Below are positions 39,916-48,573 of a stretch of 64,000 nucleotides of DNA, in pieces. Both the position numbers and the translations under genes were made by a program. The stretch covers positions 4,130,120 through 4,194,119 of the forward strand of contig NC_021017.1 of NCBI RefSeq assembly GCF_000210075.1, written 5' to 3'. The notes below the pieces were generated by a model. The model had not been told where the DNA came from and made no database searches. It was given only the letters and a program-made list of their open reading frames with translations. This stretch comes from Bacteroides xylanisolvens XB1A. Lineage in GTDB: Bacteria; Bacteroidota; Bacteroidia; Bacteroidales; Bacteroidaceae. How positions within the stretch are numbered: position 1 is the first letter of the stretch; each line of letters starts with the position of its first letter.

Positions 39916-42125
39916 TATAAGTTATTCAAGAAAAAGTTGGTCAACCGTGTGTATAGGTGTTGGCGGGTATTGCCACCGTATATTCCATGATTGCGGTTCG
40001 TGTACACTTGCATATCAAATTGTTTTCCAAGTTGAACCAATTGTTCGGCATATTCTGCACAGTTTTGGAAGTGCACATTGTCATCTGCCATGCCATGCAC
40101 CAACAACAAGTTTCCATGCAGTTTGTCAGCACGGGTGAAGGCTGATGATTCCTTATATCCTTCCGCGTTCTCTTTCGGAGTACGCATGAAGCGTTCGGTG
40201 TAAATCGTATCATAGAAACGCCAGTCGGTGGGTGCAGCTACTGCTACTCCTGCTTTGAATACGGGAGTTCCTTCGCTCATGCTCATAAGAGTCATGTATC
40301 CGCCGTAGCTCCAGCCCCAGATACCGATGCGATCTTTATCCACGTATGGCTGTTTGCCGAGATACAAGGCAGTCTCTACCTGATCTTTGGCTTCTTTGAC
40401 TCCGATTTTCAGATAAGTGCATTTCTCGAAAGCTTCTCCACGACCTCCTGTGCCGCGACCGTCCACGCATACCACGATATAACCAAGGCTTGCCATGTAT
40501 GTCTCCCAACTGATTCCCCAGGTATCCAATACCTGTTGAGAGCCCGGACCGCTATATTGATACATCAGTACCGGATATTTTTTAGATGCGGAAAAATTAA
40601 CCGGTTTCATCATCCAGCCGTTCAACTTCACGCCATCTGTGGTTTGGAAAGTGAAGAATTCTTTTTGTGGCACAGCATATCCGGACAATGTTTGTTTCAA
40701 ACCGTCATTGGTAATAAGCGTTTTGAGTGTTTTGCCCGAATTATCATTCAGTGTAACCAGCATCGGAGTATTCAAGTTGGAGAACTTGTTCATGTAATAC
40801 TTCATTGATTTGCTGAAGAGCGGTGTATTGGTTCCTACCTGTTGGGATAGTTTGAGCTTCTTGCCTTTCTTGTCTATTTTATAGACAGCTTTGCGCAGAG
40901 GGCTTTCTTCATTGCTGGTGTAATAGAAAGAACCGTCTTCTTCATCATATCCCAGAAAATCTTTCACCTCAAACTTACCGTTAGTAACTTTTTTAATCAG
41001 ATTACCTCCCATGCTATACCAATAGAGGTGACTGTAACCGTCACGTTCGCTAAGCAGGCTGAAATATTCCGGATAGAACTGGATATTATCGAAAATATTC
41101 TCCTTTATGTAATAAGGAGACTCATCACGAAGTATAAGTTTGCAAAGTGTGGAACGAGGATCGGCAAAGTAAAGATCAAAACGGTCTTGATGGCGGTTCA
41201 ATGTCATGATAGCCAGTTTATTGGCATCCTTTGTGAAACGGATACGCGGAATGTATCCGTCTGCATCCAATGGGAGTTTCATTGTACGGGTGACATGTGA
41301 TTTGATGTCATACGTGCGTACCTCTACTTTCGAATTCGGATATCCGGCTTTCGGATACTTGTATGTATATTCGCCCGGATAATCTTTTAAAGCATCAATG
41401 CGGGGTGCTTGTCCGGCAAATACCGGGAAAGAGTAGGAGGGAACTTCCGACTCGTCGAAACGGATAAAAGCAATCAGCGTATTGTCGGCGCTGAATTCCA
41501 AAGCACGGTCGAAGCCGAACTCTTCTTCATACACCCAGTCAGGAATACCGTTGATTACCGAATTCTGTTTGCCATCTTCTGTGACCTGGCTTTCGCTGTT
41601 GCCGTAAAGCAACTTAACAAGAAATATGTTATTGTTGCGTACAAATGCAATCATGGTACCGTCCGGAGAAAAGACGGGGACCTGTTGAGGTCCACCGTCA
41701 GACAGCCGTTCAATAATGTTGTTTGTCGTAACGCCCTTATCATTTCGTTTCAAAGGGTAAATGTAATGTACAGCTGTGTATGAATGCCTGTAAATAGGTG
41801 TTGTTTTAGTAGCAATCAGCAATTTCTGACCGTCGGGCGAGAATTGGTAACTGTCGAAGTTCTTGAAGTCACATTCGCGTGTGGTATTTACATCGAAAAT
41901 CACTTCTACTTTCTCGCCTGTCTTGAAAGAGTATTTAATGATTTGCGTGCCGTCAGCGTTCATCTGTGTGTAGTGTTCGCCATCAGGCATAGGGATTACT
42001 CCCTGAATATTTTCCGGGCGGAAACGTCCGGAGGTAATATCTTTTAAATCGAGTGCCTTTTGTCCTTGTGCCATTCCGGTCAGACAGAGAAGGCAGAGTA
42101 ATAAAGTGATGCTGATCTTTTTCAT
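39915..42125 (-). CDS. Dipeptidyl peptidase IV (S9B serine peptidase)
   Basis: A 736-aa exported peptidase that removes N-terminal dipeptides ending in proline or alanine. It has signal MKKISITLLLCLLCLTGMAQ, an N-terminal eight-bladed propeller of the DPP-IV family with DWVYEEEFGFDRALEFSADN providing the substrate-amine glutamates, and an alpha/beta-hydrolase domain. The nucleophile Ser is in GWSYGG near residue 606, the Asp in HGMADDNVHFQN near 681 and the His in NRNHGIYG near 712. From memory, the B. thetaiotaomicron homologue has been studied as a gut bacterial DPP-4. It is first in an operon with lipA and driven by a well-formed promoter. Confidence 0.95.
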   Translation of the reverse strand: MKKISITLLLCLLCLTGMAQGQKALDLKDITSGRFRPENIQGVIPMPDGEHYTQMNADGTQIIKYSFKTGEKVEVIFDVNTTRECDFKNFDSYQFSPDGQKLLIATKTTPIYRHSYTAVHYIYPLKRNDKGVTTNNIIERLSDGGPQQVPVFSPDGTMIAFVRNNNIFLVKLLYGNSESQVTEDGKQNSVINGIPDWVYEEEFGFDRALEFSADNTLIAFIRFDESEVPSYSFPVFAGQAPRIDALKDYPGEYTYKYPKAGYPNSKVEVRTYDIKSHVTRTMKLPLDADGYIPRIRFTKDANKLAIMTLNRHQDRFDLYFADPRSTLCKLILRDESPYYIKENIFDNIQFYPEYFSLLSERDGYSHLYWYSMGGNLIKKVTNGKFEVKDFLGYDEEDGSFYYTSNEESPLRKAVYKIDKKGKKLKLSQQVGTNTPLFSKSMKYYMNKFSNLNTPMLVTLNDNSGKTLKTLITNDGLKQTLSGYAVPQKEFFTFQTTDGVKLNGWMMKPVNFSASKKYPVLMYQYSGPGSQQVLDTWGISWETYMASLGYIVVCVDGRGTGGRGEAFEKCTYLKIGVKEAKDQVETALYLGKQPYVDKDRIGIWGWSYGGYMTLMSMSEGTPVFKAGVAVAAPTDWRFYDTIYTERFMRTPKENAEGYKESSAFTRADKLHGNLLLVHGMADDNVHFQNCAEYAEQLVQLGKQFDMQVYTNRNHGIYGGNTRQHLYTRLTNFFLNNL

Positions 42126-42163
42126 CTGCGTTTATAATCGGTTTTGGTTTTAATTCGTACTTG

Positions 42164-42194
42164 CAAAAGTAACAATAAACTTAGATTCAACAAA
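42164..42194 (-). promoter_or_regulatory. Promoter of the DPP-IV/lipA operon
   Basis: On the minus strand TTTG (42191-42194), a 19-bp spacer and TACTTTTG (42164-42171) match the Bacteroidetes consensus fully. The start codon lies 39 bp downstream. Confidence 0.75.
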
Positions 42195-42245
42195 GCCTGA
42201 CCGATTTTTATATAGATTTGATAAGGATTATTGGGTGAGATTCAA

Positions 42246-42253
42246 TATCTTTG
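42246..42253 (+). promoter_or_regulatory. -7 box (TATCTTTG) of the small membrane protein gene
   Basis: TATCTTTG matches TAnnTTTG, 26 bp before ATG 42280, which excludes the in-frame ATG upstream at 42235 as start. Confidence 0.5.
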
Positions 42254-42279
42254 TGAAAAGGACTTTAAACATTACCACT

Positions 42280-42582
42280 ATGAATTCAAAAAGAAAAGAC
42301 TTGCAATATGCTTCTGTCTTCTTATTGGCCGTGGCATTGACGTTCCTGATGGGGAAGGGTGATAATCTGTGGTTGGTGTCATGGGGTGACTTGATACCGA
42401 GTTTGTTTGTACTATTCATAGCAGGTGATTGTTTACATAGTTCCCTGCTTCGTATCAAACGTGGCGAAGAGGAGGGAGGAGCCCGGTGGAGTACTTGTTT
42501 CACTTTTCTGGTATTTAGCATTATTTTTATGGGCGACTTATTCTTTATCGGCAACTTTATTGTCAATAAACTGTGGAGCTAA
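42280..42582 (+). CDS. Small three-helix membrane protein of unknown function
   Basis: A 100-aa protein with three hydrophobic segments: LQYASVFLLAVALTFLMG, WGDLIPSLFVLFIAGDCLHS, and FTFLVFSIIFMGDLFFIGNF. No known domain is recognised. The start at 42280 (MNSKRKDLQY) is chosen because a -7 box lies at 42246-42253, downstream of the alternative ATG at 42235. It is divergent from DPP-IV and followed by the BlaI operator region. Nothing in the sequence shows a link to either neighbour. Confidence 0.7.
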   Translation: MNSKRKDLQYASVFLLAVALTFLMGKGDNLWLVSWGDLIPSLFVLFIAGDCLHSSLLRIKRGEEEGGARWSTCFTFLVFSIIFMGDLFFIGNFIVNKLWS

Positions 42583-42635
42583 AAGAGATGTAATAAATCT
42601 GTTTCACAGGTGTTTAATAGTAGATTCTTCGTCTT

Positions 42636-42685
42636 AACTATAGTTTTTAGTTTACTTTAACTAGATAAATTAGTTTATGAACTAA
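42636..42685 (+). promoter_or_regulatory. Candidate BlaI-type operator with three related dyads
   Basis: Three inverted repeats built on the same half-site: AACTATAGTT (42636-42645), TTAGTT-N6-AACTAG (42647-42664) and TTAGTT-TATG-AACTAA (42670-42685, perfect). They lie 37-86 bp before the blaI-like start. BlaI/MecI regulators usually bind dyads in front of their own operon, so autoregulation is inferred. Confidence 0.55.
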
Positions 42686-42721
42686 AACTTTTCGTTATTT
42701 GCAGCAAACAAAGTTGCAGAT

Positions 42722-43090
42722 ATGAAAGGATTAACAGCAAAAGAAGAAGAAATCATGGGCTTTTTCTGGGAAAAAGGTCCCTTGTTCGTGAAGGAAATGT
42801 TGGCTTTCTATGAAGATCCCAAGCCACATTTCAATACACTATCTACGATTGTGCGTGGGTTGGAAGAAAAAGGTTTTCTAGCTCATTATACTTTCGGAAA
42901 TACCTATCAATATTATCCCGTAGTCAGTGAAGAAGATTTTCGTAAAGGAACGCTGCGGAATGTGATTAGTAAGTATTTTAATAATTCTTACCTGAATGCC
43001 GTTTCTTCTTTGGTTAAGGAGGAAGATATTTCCTTGGATGAATTGAAACAGCTCATCGAGGAAGTGGAACAGGCTGACAAAAAACACTAA
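42722..43090 (+). CDS. BlaI/MecI/CopY family transcriptional repressor
   Basis: A 122-aa winged-helix repressor. The N-terminal part (LTAKEEEIMGFFWEKGPLFV, PHFNTLSTIVRGLEEKGFLA) is the DNA-binding domain and recognition helix. The C-terminal helices (ISLDELKQLIEEVEQADKKH) are for dimerisation. Such repressors are cleaved or released when the cognate M56 membrane peptidase is activated. The M56 gene follows 23 bp downstream, completing a sensor pair. The upstream triple dyad is the probable operator. A beta-lactamase gene is not present nearby, so the signal and regulon are probably not classical. Confidence 0.93.
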   Translation: MKGLTAKEEEIMGFFWEKGPLFVKEMLAFYEDPKPHFNTLSTIVRGLEEKGFLAHYTFGNTYQYYPVVSEEDFRKGTLRNVISKYFNNSYLNAVSSLVKEEDISLDELKQLIEEVEQADKKH

Positions 43091-43113
43091 TCTATTAAAC
43101 GAAAATCTATGCT

Positions 43114-44745
43114 ATGGGAGTTTTCTTCATTTATATATTAAAATCATCTGTTTGTCTTGTTCTGTTTTACCTGTTTTTCCGGTTATTACTTAGCAAGGAA
43201 ACCTTTCATCGTTTCAATCGTATGGCTTTATTGGGAGTGTTGTTCTTTTCATTACTCATTCCTTGTATCGAAGTAACTACCCGGCATCAGGTTGAAGTGC
43301 AGCAGGCTGTGCTTTCCATTGAACAATTGCTATTGATGGCAGAGTTGGAGGCTACTCCTGCCAATGTCGGTGCAGTGCAGGAGACGCCGGCCATATCTTG
43401 GGTACAGATTGTTCTGTTGGTCTATCTGGCGGGTATTCTGTTTCTTGCCTGTCGCAATATCTATTCTTTGATTTGTCTCTTCCGGTTGATACATTCCGGC
43501 AAACATGAGAAGTTGGAGAAAGGAGTTACACTTGTGGTGCACAATCAGGAGATAGCTCCGTTCAGTTGGATGAAGTATATTGTCATCAGCCGGAAAGACC
43601 TGGAGGAAAACGGGAGGGAAATCCTTATTCATGAAATGGCTCATATCCACCATCGTCATTCAGTAGATTTATTGGTGGCGGATATTTGCATCTTTTTCCA
43701 ATGGTTCAATCCTGGTGCATGGTTGTTGAAACAGGAGTTGCAGAACGTTCACGAATATGAAGCGGACGAGACCGTCATTAATGAGGGTGTAAACGCGAAA
43801 GAATATCAACTATTATTAATAAAAAAAGCCGTTGGCACAAGGCTCTACTCTATGGCCAACAGCTTTAATCACAGTAAACTTAAAAAACGTATCACTATGA
43901 TGTTAAAAGAAAAATCGAATCCGTGGGCACGGTTGAAGTACCTGTATGTACTTCCGTTGGCAGCTATTGCAGTAACTGCTTTTGCCCGTCCTGAAATCTC
44001 TGAAAAAGTGGAAGAGATTTCTGCAGTCAAAGTTAATGATTTGGCGGAAATTGTGGAAAAAAAGAGTGAAGAAAATGTTGTTAAGGAGCCTATTGATACT
44101 ACCAAGAATAAGGTAGTAGTGGTAGGTTATCGTACAGAAAAAAAAGATTCTGTCTTAACATCCGGGAAAAAGAAGGTGGCTATTTCGGTACAAGGAATTT
44201 CCGGTGAAGGAAAACCTTTGGTTATTATTAATGGGAAAGAGTCTGAACGTGAAGTAGTAAATGCTTTGAATCCTGAACGTATTGAAAGTGTGTCTGTCAT
44301 AGGTCCTGAAAAAGCTATTAAGATTTATGGAGAAAAGGCTAAGGATGGAGTGATGGATATAAAACTATATTCGGAAAAAAAGTTTGCGCCGAGAAAGATT
44401 GAAATCGAAGGCATTAATAAAACAAGGTTGGATGCATTAAATAGTGGGGCAAAGAGTTGGGGAGCTACGTTTCGTTCTGCTGATGGAGGTAAACCTTTGG
44501 TTATAATTGATGGCAAAGAGGCTACAGGTGATGATCCTTTAGCGAATATTTCTCCTGATCGTATTAGGAGTATATCTGTATTGAAAGATAAGACTGCATT
44601 GGCTGCTTATGGTGATAAGGGAAAGAATGGAGTGATTGAAGTAAATCTATTAGTGAAAGAAGAATATCAAGCCCGTCAAATTTCTATTCGTGCTATTAAT
44701 GATACAGTGACTTCAACAATAAAAGTAACTACATCTGAAGAATAG
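43114..44745 (+). CDS. BlaR1-like M56 membrane metallopeptidase with two C-terminal plug-like repeats
   Basis: A 543-aa inner-membrane protein. Transmembrane segments lie near residues 4-27, 36-52, 97-125 and 275-290. The gluzincin motif is His173-Glu174-x2-His177 (HEMAH), with Glu214 in HEYEADE as probable third ligand. The exported part after residue 290 carries two copies of a module resembling the TonB-receptor plug: KPLVIINGKESEREVVNALN through IYGEKAKDGVMDI (367-416) and KPLVIIDGKEATGDDPLANI through AAYGDKGKNGVIEV (460-510). Canonical BlaR1 has a penicillin-binding sensor there instead. It forms an operon with the BlaI-like repressor. Confidence 0.9.
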   Translation: MGVFFIYILKSSVCLVLFYLFFRLLLSKETFHRFNRMALLGVLFFSLLIPCIEVTTRHQVEVQQAVLSIEQLLLMAELEATPANVGAVQETPAISWVQIVLLVYLAGILFLACRNIYSLICLFRLIHSGKHEKLEKGVTLVVHNQEIAPFSWMKYIVISRKDLEENGREILIHEMAHIHHRHSVDLLVADICIFFQWFNPGAWLLKQELQNVHEYEADETVINEGVNAKEYQLLLIKKAVGTRLYSMANSFNHSKLKKRITMMLKEKSNPWARLKYLYVLPLAAIAVTAFARPEISEKVEEISAVKVNDLAEIVEKKSEENVVKEPIDTTKNKVVVVGYRTEKKDSVLTSGKKKVAISVQGISGEGKPLVIINGKESEREVVNALNPERIESVSVIGPEKAIKIYGEKAKDGVMDIKLYSEKKFAPRKIEIEGINKTRLDALNSGAKSWGATFRSADGGKPLVIIDGKEATGDDPLANISPDRIRSISVLKDKTALAAYGDKGKNGVIEVNLLVKEEYQARQISIRAINDTVTSTIKVTTSEE

Positions 44746-44794
44746 CAGTAGATTTTAGATGTCTTCTGTTTCTAAATATTGTCAAAATATAATG

Positions 44795-45691
44795 TTATAA
44801 AGATTGACGGAGGTACGCTAGTATCTCCGTTTCTTGTTCCGGGTGGAACCATTTTATTTCTTCATCTCTTTTGAACCAGGTCATCTGTTTACGCGAATAA
44901 ATGCGGGAGTTTTGCTTGATTTTGTCTATAGCAAAGGAGAGTTCCCATTCTCCGTCCAGATATTTGAACAGTTCTTTATAGCCTACTGTATTGAGTGAAT
45001 TGAGGTGACGATAGGGAAGTACGGAACGTACTTCTTCCAATAATCCTTCCTCCATCATCTGGTCTACCCGACGGTTGATACGGTCATAAAGTTCTTCCCG
45101 ATCACGAGTCAGGCCGATTTTCAGAATACGGAAAGGACGCTGTTTTTTTTGTTGGGTGCGAAAAGAAGTATAAGTGCGTCCGGTCATATAGCAAATCTCC
45201 AACGCATGAATTACCCGCTTGGGATTCTTCAGATCTACAATCCGGTAATATTCCGGGTCTAACAAGCGAAGTTCTGCGCAGAGTTGTTCAAGGCCTTCCT
45301 CTTCATACTTTTGTAGCATGAGTTGACGGGTTTCCGCATCAACGGTAGGAATATCGTCAATTCCCTTACAGATAGCGTCTACATACATCATTGAGCCACC
45401 AGTGAGAATCACGACTTCGTGTTGCGTGAATAATTTCTCCAGAATTTCCAGTGCTTCTGTTTCGTATTGGGCAGCGCTGTAATAGTCTGTGAGGTGGAGC
45501 GTGCCGACCAGTTGATGGGGGACACGTTTGAGTTGGTCGGGAGTAGGAGCTGCCGTGCCTATTTTTAATTCGGCATAAAGCTGTCTCGAATCGGCAGATA
45601 CAATGCTTGTCTGAAATGTTTCTGCCAAGCGCAGGCTCAACTCCGTTTTCCCCACACCTGTAGGACCTATAAGAACAATGAGAGTAGGCAT
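44795..45691 (-). CDS. miaA: tRNA dimethylallyltransferase
   Basis: A 298-aa cytoplasmic enzyme that prenylates A37 of tRNAs reading UNN codons. It has the P-loop [11 protein letters not shown] at residues 9-19, the [16 protein letters not shown] catalytic region, the [18 protein letters not shown] motif and the C-terminal [20 protein letters not shown]. The length is standard. It is the last gene of a minus-strand run that contains the lipid A genes, separated from the preceding gene by a 123-bp region made of inverted repeats. Confidence 0.97.
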   Translation of the reverse strand: MPTLIVLIGPTGVGKTELSLRLAETFQTSIVSADSRQLYAELKIGTAAPTPDQLKRVPHQLVGTLHLTDYYSAAQYETEALEILEKLFTQHEVVILTGGSMMYVDAICKGIDDIPTVDAETRQLMLQKYEEEGLEQLCAELRLLDPEYYRIVDLKNPKRVIHALEICYMTGRTYTSFRTQQKKQRPFRILKIGLTRDREELYDRINRRVDQMMEEGLLEEVRSVLPYRHLNSLNTVGYKELFKYLDGEWELSFAIDKIKQNSRIYSRKQMTWFKRDEEIKWFHPEQETEILAYLRQSL

Positions 45692-45698
45692 AGATTTT

Positions 45699-45817
45699 TA
45701 AGTATTAAGTATAGAAGTATTAAGTATTAAAGCGTACGGGACTAAAAAAAAATATTAGGTATTAACTGCCTGACACTACATAGCAATTAATACCTAATAC
45801 TTGATGCTTAATACTTA
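45699..45817. repeat. Long imperfect inverted repeat between miaA and its upstream neighbour
   Basis: Arms at 45699-45730 and 45786-45817 are each 32 bp of TAAGTATTAAG-type sequence and are complementary with about five mismatches. Each arm is itself a direct repeat of AGTATTAAGTAT. The stop codon of the gene at 45815 lies in the right arm. It may terminate transcription or form a cruciform. Confidence 0.6.
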
Positions 45818-46369
45818 GAATTTTTCTTCTTCGTATGGGCTGCTAGTGTCACCACCTATGTCAAATCCTTCCTGATCGAAGTCTTCCATGTCGAAGTCCT
45901 GGTCTCCATAGAAGTTTTCATCCAGATCAAGAGAACCTCCGGTAGCGGTCATTTCTTCAAAGTCTACCGTTTGTTTGGGAGCATCTCCTGATTTCTTGGT
46001 ACATTTGGCACCATTCATATCTTTTCCGGTGATAATTTCGGATAGTTCGATGAAGAAACAACGTTCTGTTATGTAATCGAATACATATAGCAGTTTCTGT
46101 TTTTCGTCTTCTACCAGTTCACTGATAGCAGTGTCTTTCATTACCCAGCTATCTATTTCCGGATTGTCGTCCATTTCTTCTAAGGTTACTTCTTTTCCTT
46201 TTTCCCAGTCGTCATCGCAGATAAAGAAAGAAGTCATCTGGTCGTTTGCGTACCCTACTGATTTCAGTATTGCTTCATGGAAGTCATAAAAAGTTGCTTC
46301 CGGATCAATTTGTATTTCTCTGACAAAATCGTCAACTTCATCAGATATGATAGTAAATCTGTATATCAT
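45815..46369 (-). CDS. PRiA4_ORF3-like (plasmid pRiA4b ORF-3-like) acidic protein
   Basis: A 184-aa soluble protein. Residues 1-120 resemble the plasmid pRiA4b ORF-3-like/IS1096 passenger family: MIYRFTIISDEVDDFVREIQ, TFYDFHEAILKSVGYANDQM, SFFICDDDWEKGKEV, LLYVFDYITERCFFIEL. The C-terminus is extremely acidic (FYGDQDFDMEDFDQEGFDIG). Despite the family name it is probably a stable chromosomal gene here: it stands between lpxA and miaA, 21 bp downstream of lpxA. The biochemical function is unknown. Confidence 0.82.
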   Translation of the reverse strand: MIYRFTIISDEVDDFVREIQIDPEATFYDFHEAILKSVGYANDQMTSFFICDDDWEKGKEVTLEEMDDNPEIDSWVMKDTAISELVEDEKQKLLYVFDYITERCFFIELSEIITGKDMNGAKCTKKSGDAPKQTVDFEEMTATGGSLDLDENFYGDQDFDMEDFDQEGFDIGGDTSSPYEEEKF

Positions 46370-46390
46370 AATATGACTATTTTGAACTGT

Positions 46391-47158
46391 TTATTTAATA
46401 ATACCACGTTCTGAATTACGGATAAAATTGACTATATAGTCAATTTCCGGACTCTTTTCGAATTCATCTTCTATTTTTTTCAATGCTTCTGTCGTGTTCA
46501 AACCACTTTGGTAGATGATACGATATGCATTGTGAATACTTTCGATCACTTCATTGGAGAAGCCACGACGGCGCAAGCCGATGATGTTGATTCCGCTGAA
46601 AGCGATCGGTTCGCGTCCTGCAATGATGTAAGGAGGAATATCTTTACTGAAACGGCATCCGCCCTGAATCATTACATGACTGCCTACATGACAAAATTGA
46701 TGCATCAATACATTGGCGCTGACAATCGCGTTATCATCAATGACGATTTCGCCTGCCATCTTGGTAGAGTTACCGATGATACATCCGTTACCAACCAATG
46801 CGTCGTGTGCTACGTGTACACCTTCCATCAATAAATTGTTATTTCCCACAATCGTGCGCCCTTTAGCTGCCGTACCACGGTTGATTGTTACATTTTCACG
46901 AATCAGATTATTATCTCCGATTTCGGCTGTCGATTCTTCACCGCGAAACTTGAGGTCCTGCGGAATGGCTCCGATAACGGCACCCGGAAAAATCGTGTTT
47001 CCGTTACCAATACGTGAACCGTATAAAATATTGGCGTTAGCCATAATTTTATTGTTGTCGCCGATAACTACGTTCTTATCTATAAATACAAAAGGCGCAA
47101 TTTCTACATTTTCTCCGATCTTAGCTTCGGGATGGATATACGCTAAAGGACTTATCAT
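46391..47158 (-). CDS. lpxA: Acyl-ACP--UDP-N-acetylglucosamine O-acyltransferase
   Basis: A 255-aa left-handed beta-helix enzyme, first committed step of lipid A synthesis. It has hexapeptide repeats such as IHPEAKIGENVEIAPFVFID and the catalytic His in EGVHVAHDALVGNGCIIG, plus the LpxA signature GGCRFSKDIPPYIIAGREP. The start at 47158 (MISPLAYIHPEAKIG) matches the family; an in-frame ATG at 47173 would add five residues (MIFKS) and is only 3 bp from the lpxC-fabZ stop. The gene follows lpxC-fabZ directly. Confidence 0.95.
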   Translation of the reverse strand: MISPLAYIHPEAKIGENVEIAPFVFIDKNVVIGDNNKIMANANILYGSRIGNGNTIFPGAVIGAIPQDLKFRGEESTAEIGDNNLIRENVTINRGTAAKGRTIVGNNNLLMEGVHVAHDALVGNGCIIGNSTKMAGEIVIDDNAIVSANVLMHQFCHVGSHVMIQGGCRFSKDIPPYIIAGREPIAFSGINIIGLRRRGFSNEVIESIHNAYRIIYQSGLNTTEALKKIEDEFEKSPEIDYIVNFIRNSERGIIK

Positions 47159-47176
47159 GCTTTTAAATATCAATTA

Positions 47177-48562
47177 TTACTTATTTTTTACTATTTGTGC
47201 CATGAATTCTGCTTCGCAAACAACTTTCTCGCCGACAAACGCATATCCTTTCATGGTAGAAATGCCACGGCGGATAGGTGCCAGCAGTTCTACACGAAAG
47301 ATGATTGTATCTCCCGGCACTACTTTCTGACGGAATTTCACTCCATCTATTTTCATGAAATAGGTAGAATAACGTTCAGGATCATCTACGGAATTCAAGA
47401 CGAGCAAGCCTCCGACTTGTGCCATTGCTTCCACTTGAAGTACTCCCGGCATAACGGGCTCCTGTGGAAAATGTCCCTGGAAGAAAGGTTCGTTGGCTGT
47501 GATATTTTTAATACCTACAATGTAGTTGGCACCAATTTCAATCACTTTGTCCACCAGTTGGAAAGGATAGCGGTGCGGTAACAATTCGCGGATACGGTTT
47601 ACATCCATTATTGGTTCACGGTTACAGTCGTAACTTGGTGCCTGTATTTCGTGCAGACGGATTTCTTTCCGCATCTGACGGGCAAATTTATTGTTGATGG
47701 TGTGTCCCGGACGGGTAGCGATGATACGACCTTTAATCGGTTTTCCAATTAGAGCGAGGTCACCGATGACATCAAGCAGTTTGTGACGGGCACATTCATT
47801 GGGCCAAACTAACGGTTTGTGATTGATATAGCCTAACTGATCGGCATCCATGTGAGGTACTCCCATCACATCTGCCAACTTATCGAAGCTTTCCTGTGAC
47901 ATCTTGCGTTCGTAGATTACGATCGCATTGTCCAGGTCGCCACCTTTAATCAATCCGGCGGAGAGCAACGGCTCTATTTCACGAACAAAGACGAAAGTAC
48001 GGCTGGCAGCCACTTCGTCTTTGAAATTATGCATATCTTCAAGGGTAGCAAACTGATTCGGGATAATAGTCGAATCGTAAGAAACCAGTACATTCAGACT
48101 GAAATTCTCGTCAGGTAGTACAATGATAGAAGAACCAGTCGTTTCATCCCGGAACTCAATTTTAGACTTGATAATATAAAAGTCTTTGACGGCATTTTGT
48201 TCTACTGTTCCTACACGTTCTATTTCTTGTACGTAATATTGTGCACTACCATCTAAAATAGGAAATTCCGGTCCGTTAACTTGGATCAGGCAGTTATCAA
48301 TGCCCAATGCGTAAAGGGCTGCCATACCATGTTCAATGGTGCTTACTTTGACTCCATTTTTCGACAATACAGTACCACGGGTGGTTTCTGTTACATTGTC
48401 GGCTACTGCGTCGATAGTTGGTTGTCCTTCTACGTCAATGCGTTGGATTTTATATCCGTGATTGTCCGGAGCTGGATTGAATGTTACAGTGAGATCAAGT
48501 CCAGTGTGAAGACCTTTCCCGCTCAGTGAAAAGCTATCTTTCAGCGTTTTTTGTTTCAGCAT
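47177..48562 (-). CDS. lpxC-fabZ: Bifunctional LpxC deacetylase/FabZ dehydratase fusion
   Basis: A 461-aa fusion typical of Bacteroidetes. Residues of about 1-305 are LpxC, the zinc UDP-3-O-acyl-GlcNAc deacetylase (SLSGKGLHTGLDLTVTFNPA, STIEHGMAALYALGIDNCLI with a zinc His, NECARHKLLDVIGDLALIGK). Residues of about 320-461 are FabZ, the 3-hydroxyacyl-ACP dehydratase (LLPHRYPFQLVDKV with the catalytic His, GHFPQEPVMPGVLQVEAMAQ with the catalytic Glu). The fusion ties lipid A and fatty acid synthesis. It lies between lpxD (11 bp upstream) and lpxA. Confidence 0.97.
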   Translation of the reverse strand: MLKQKTLKDSFSLSGKGLHTGLDLTVTFNPAPDNHGYKIQRIDVEGQPTIDAVADNVTETTRGTVLSKNGVKVSTIEHGMAALYALGIDNCLIQVNGPEFPILDGSAQYYVQEIERVGTVEQNAVKDFYIIKSKIEFRDETTGSSIIVLPDENFSLNVLVSYDSTIIPNQFATLEDMHNFKDEVAASRTFVFVREIEPLLSAGLIKGGDLDNAIVIYERKMSQESFDKLADVMGVPHMDADQLGYINHKPLVWPNECARHKLLDVIGDLALIGKPIKGRIIATRPGHTINNKFARQMRKEIRLHEIQAPSYDCNREPIMDVNRIRELLPHRYPFQLVDKVIEIGANYIVGIKNITANEPFFQGHFPQEPVMPGVLQVEAMAQVGGLLVLNSVDDPERYSTYFMKIDGVKFRQKVVPGDTIIFRVELLAPIRRGISTMKGYAFVGEKVVCEAEFMAQIVKNK

Positions 48563-48573
48563 TGGTTACTTAT

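Noticed and set aside
42235..42279. Longer N-terminus of the small membrane protein
   Set aside because: The -7 box TATCTTTG at 42246-42253 lies within it.
45815..46369. Insertion sequence (family name refers to an IS1096 passenger and a plasmid)
   Set aside because: No transposase, no terminal inverted repeats and no target duplication are seen; the gene sits in a conserved run with lpxA and miaA.
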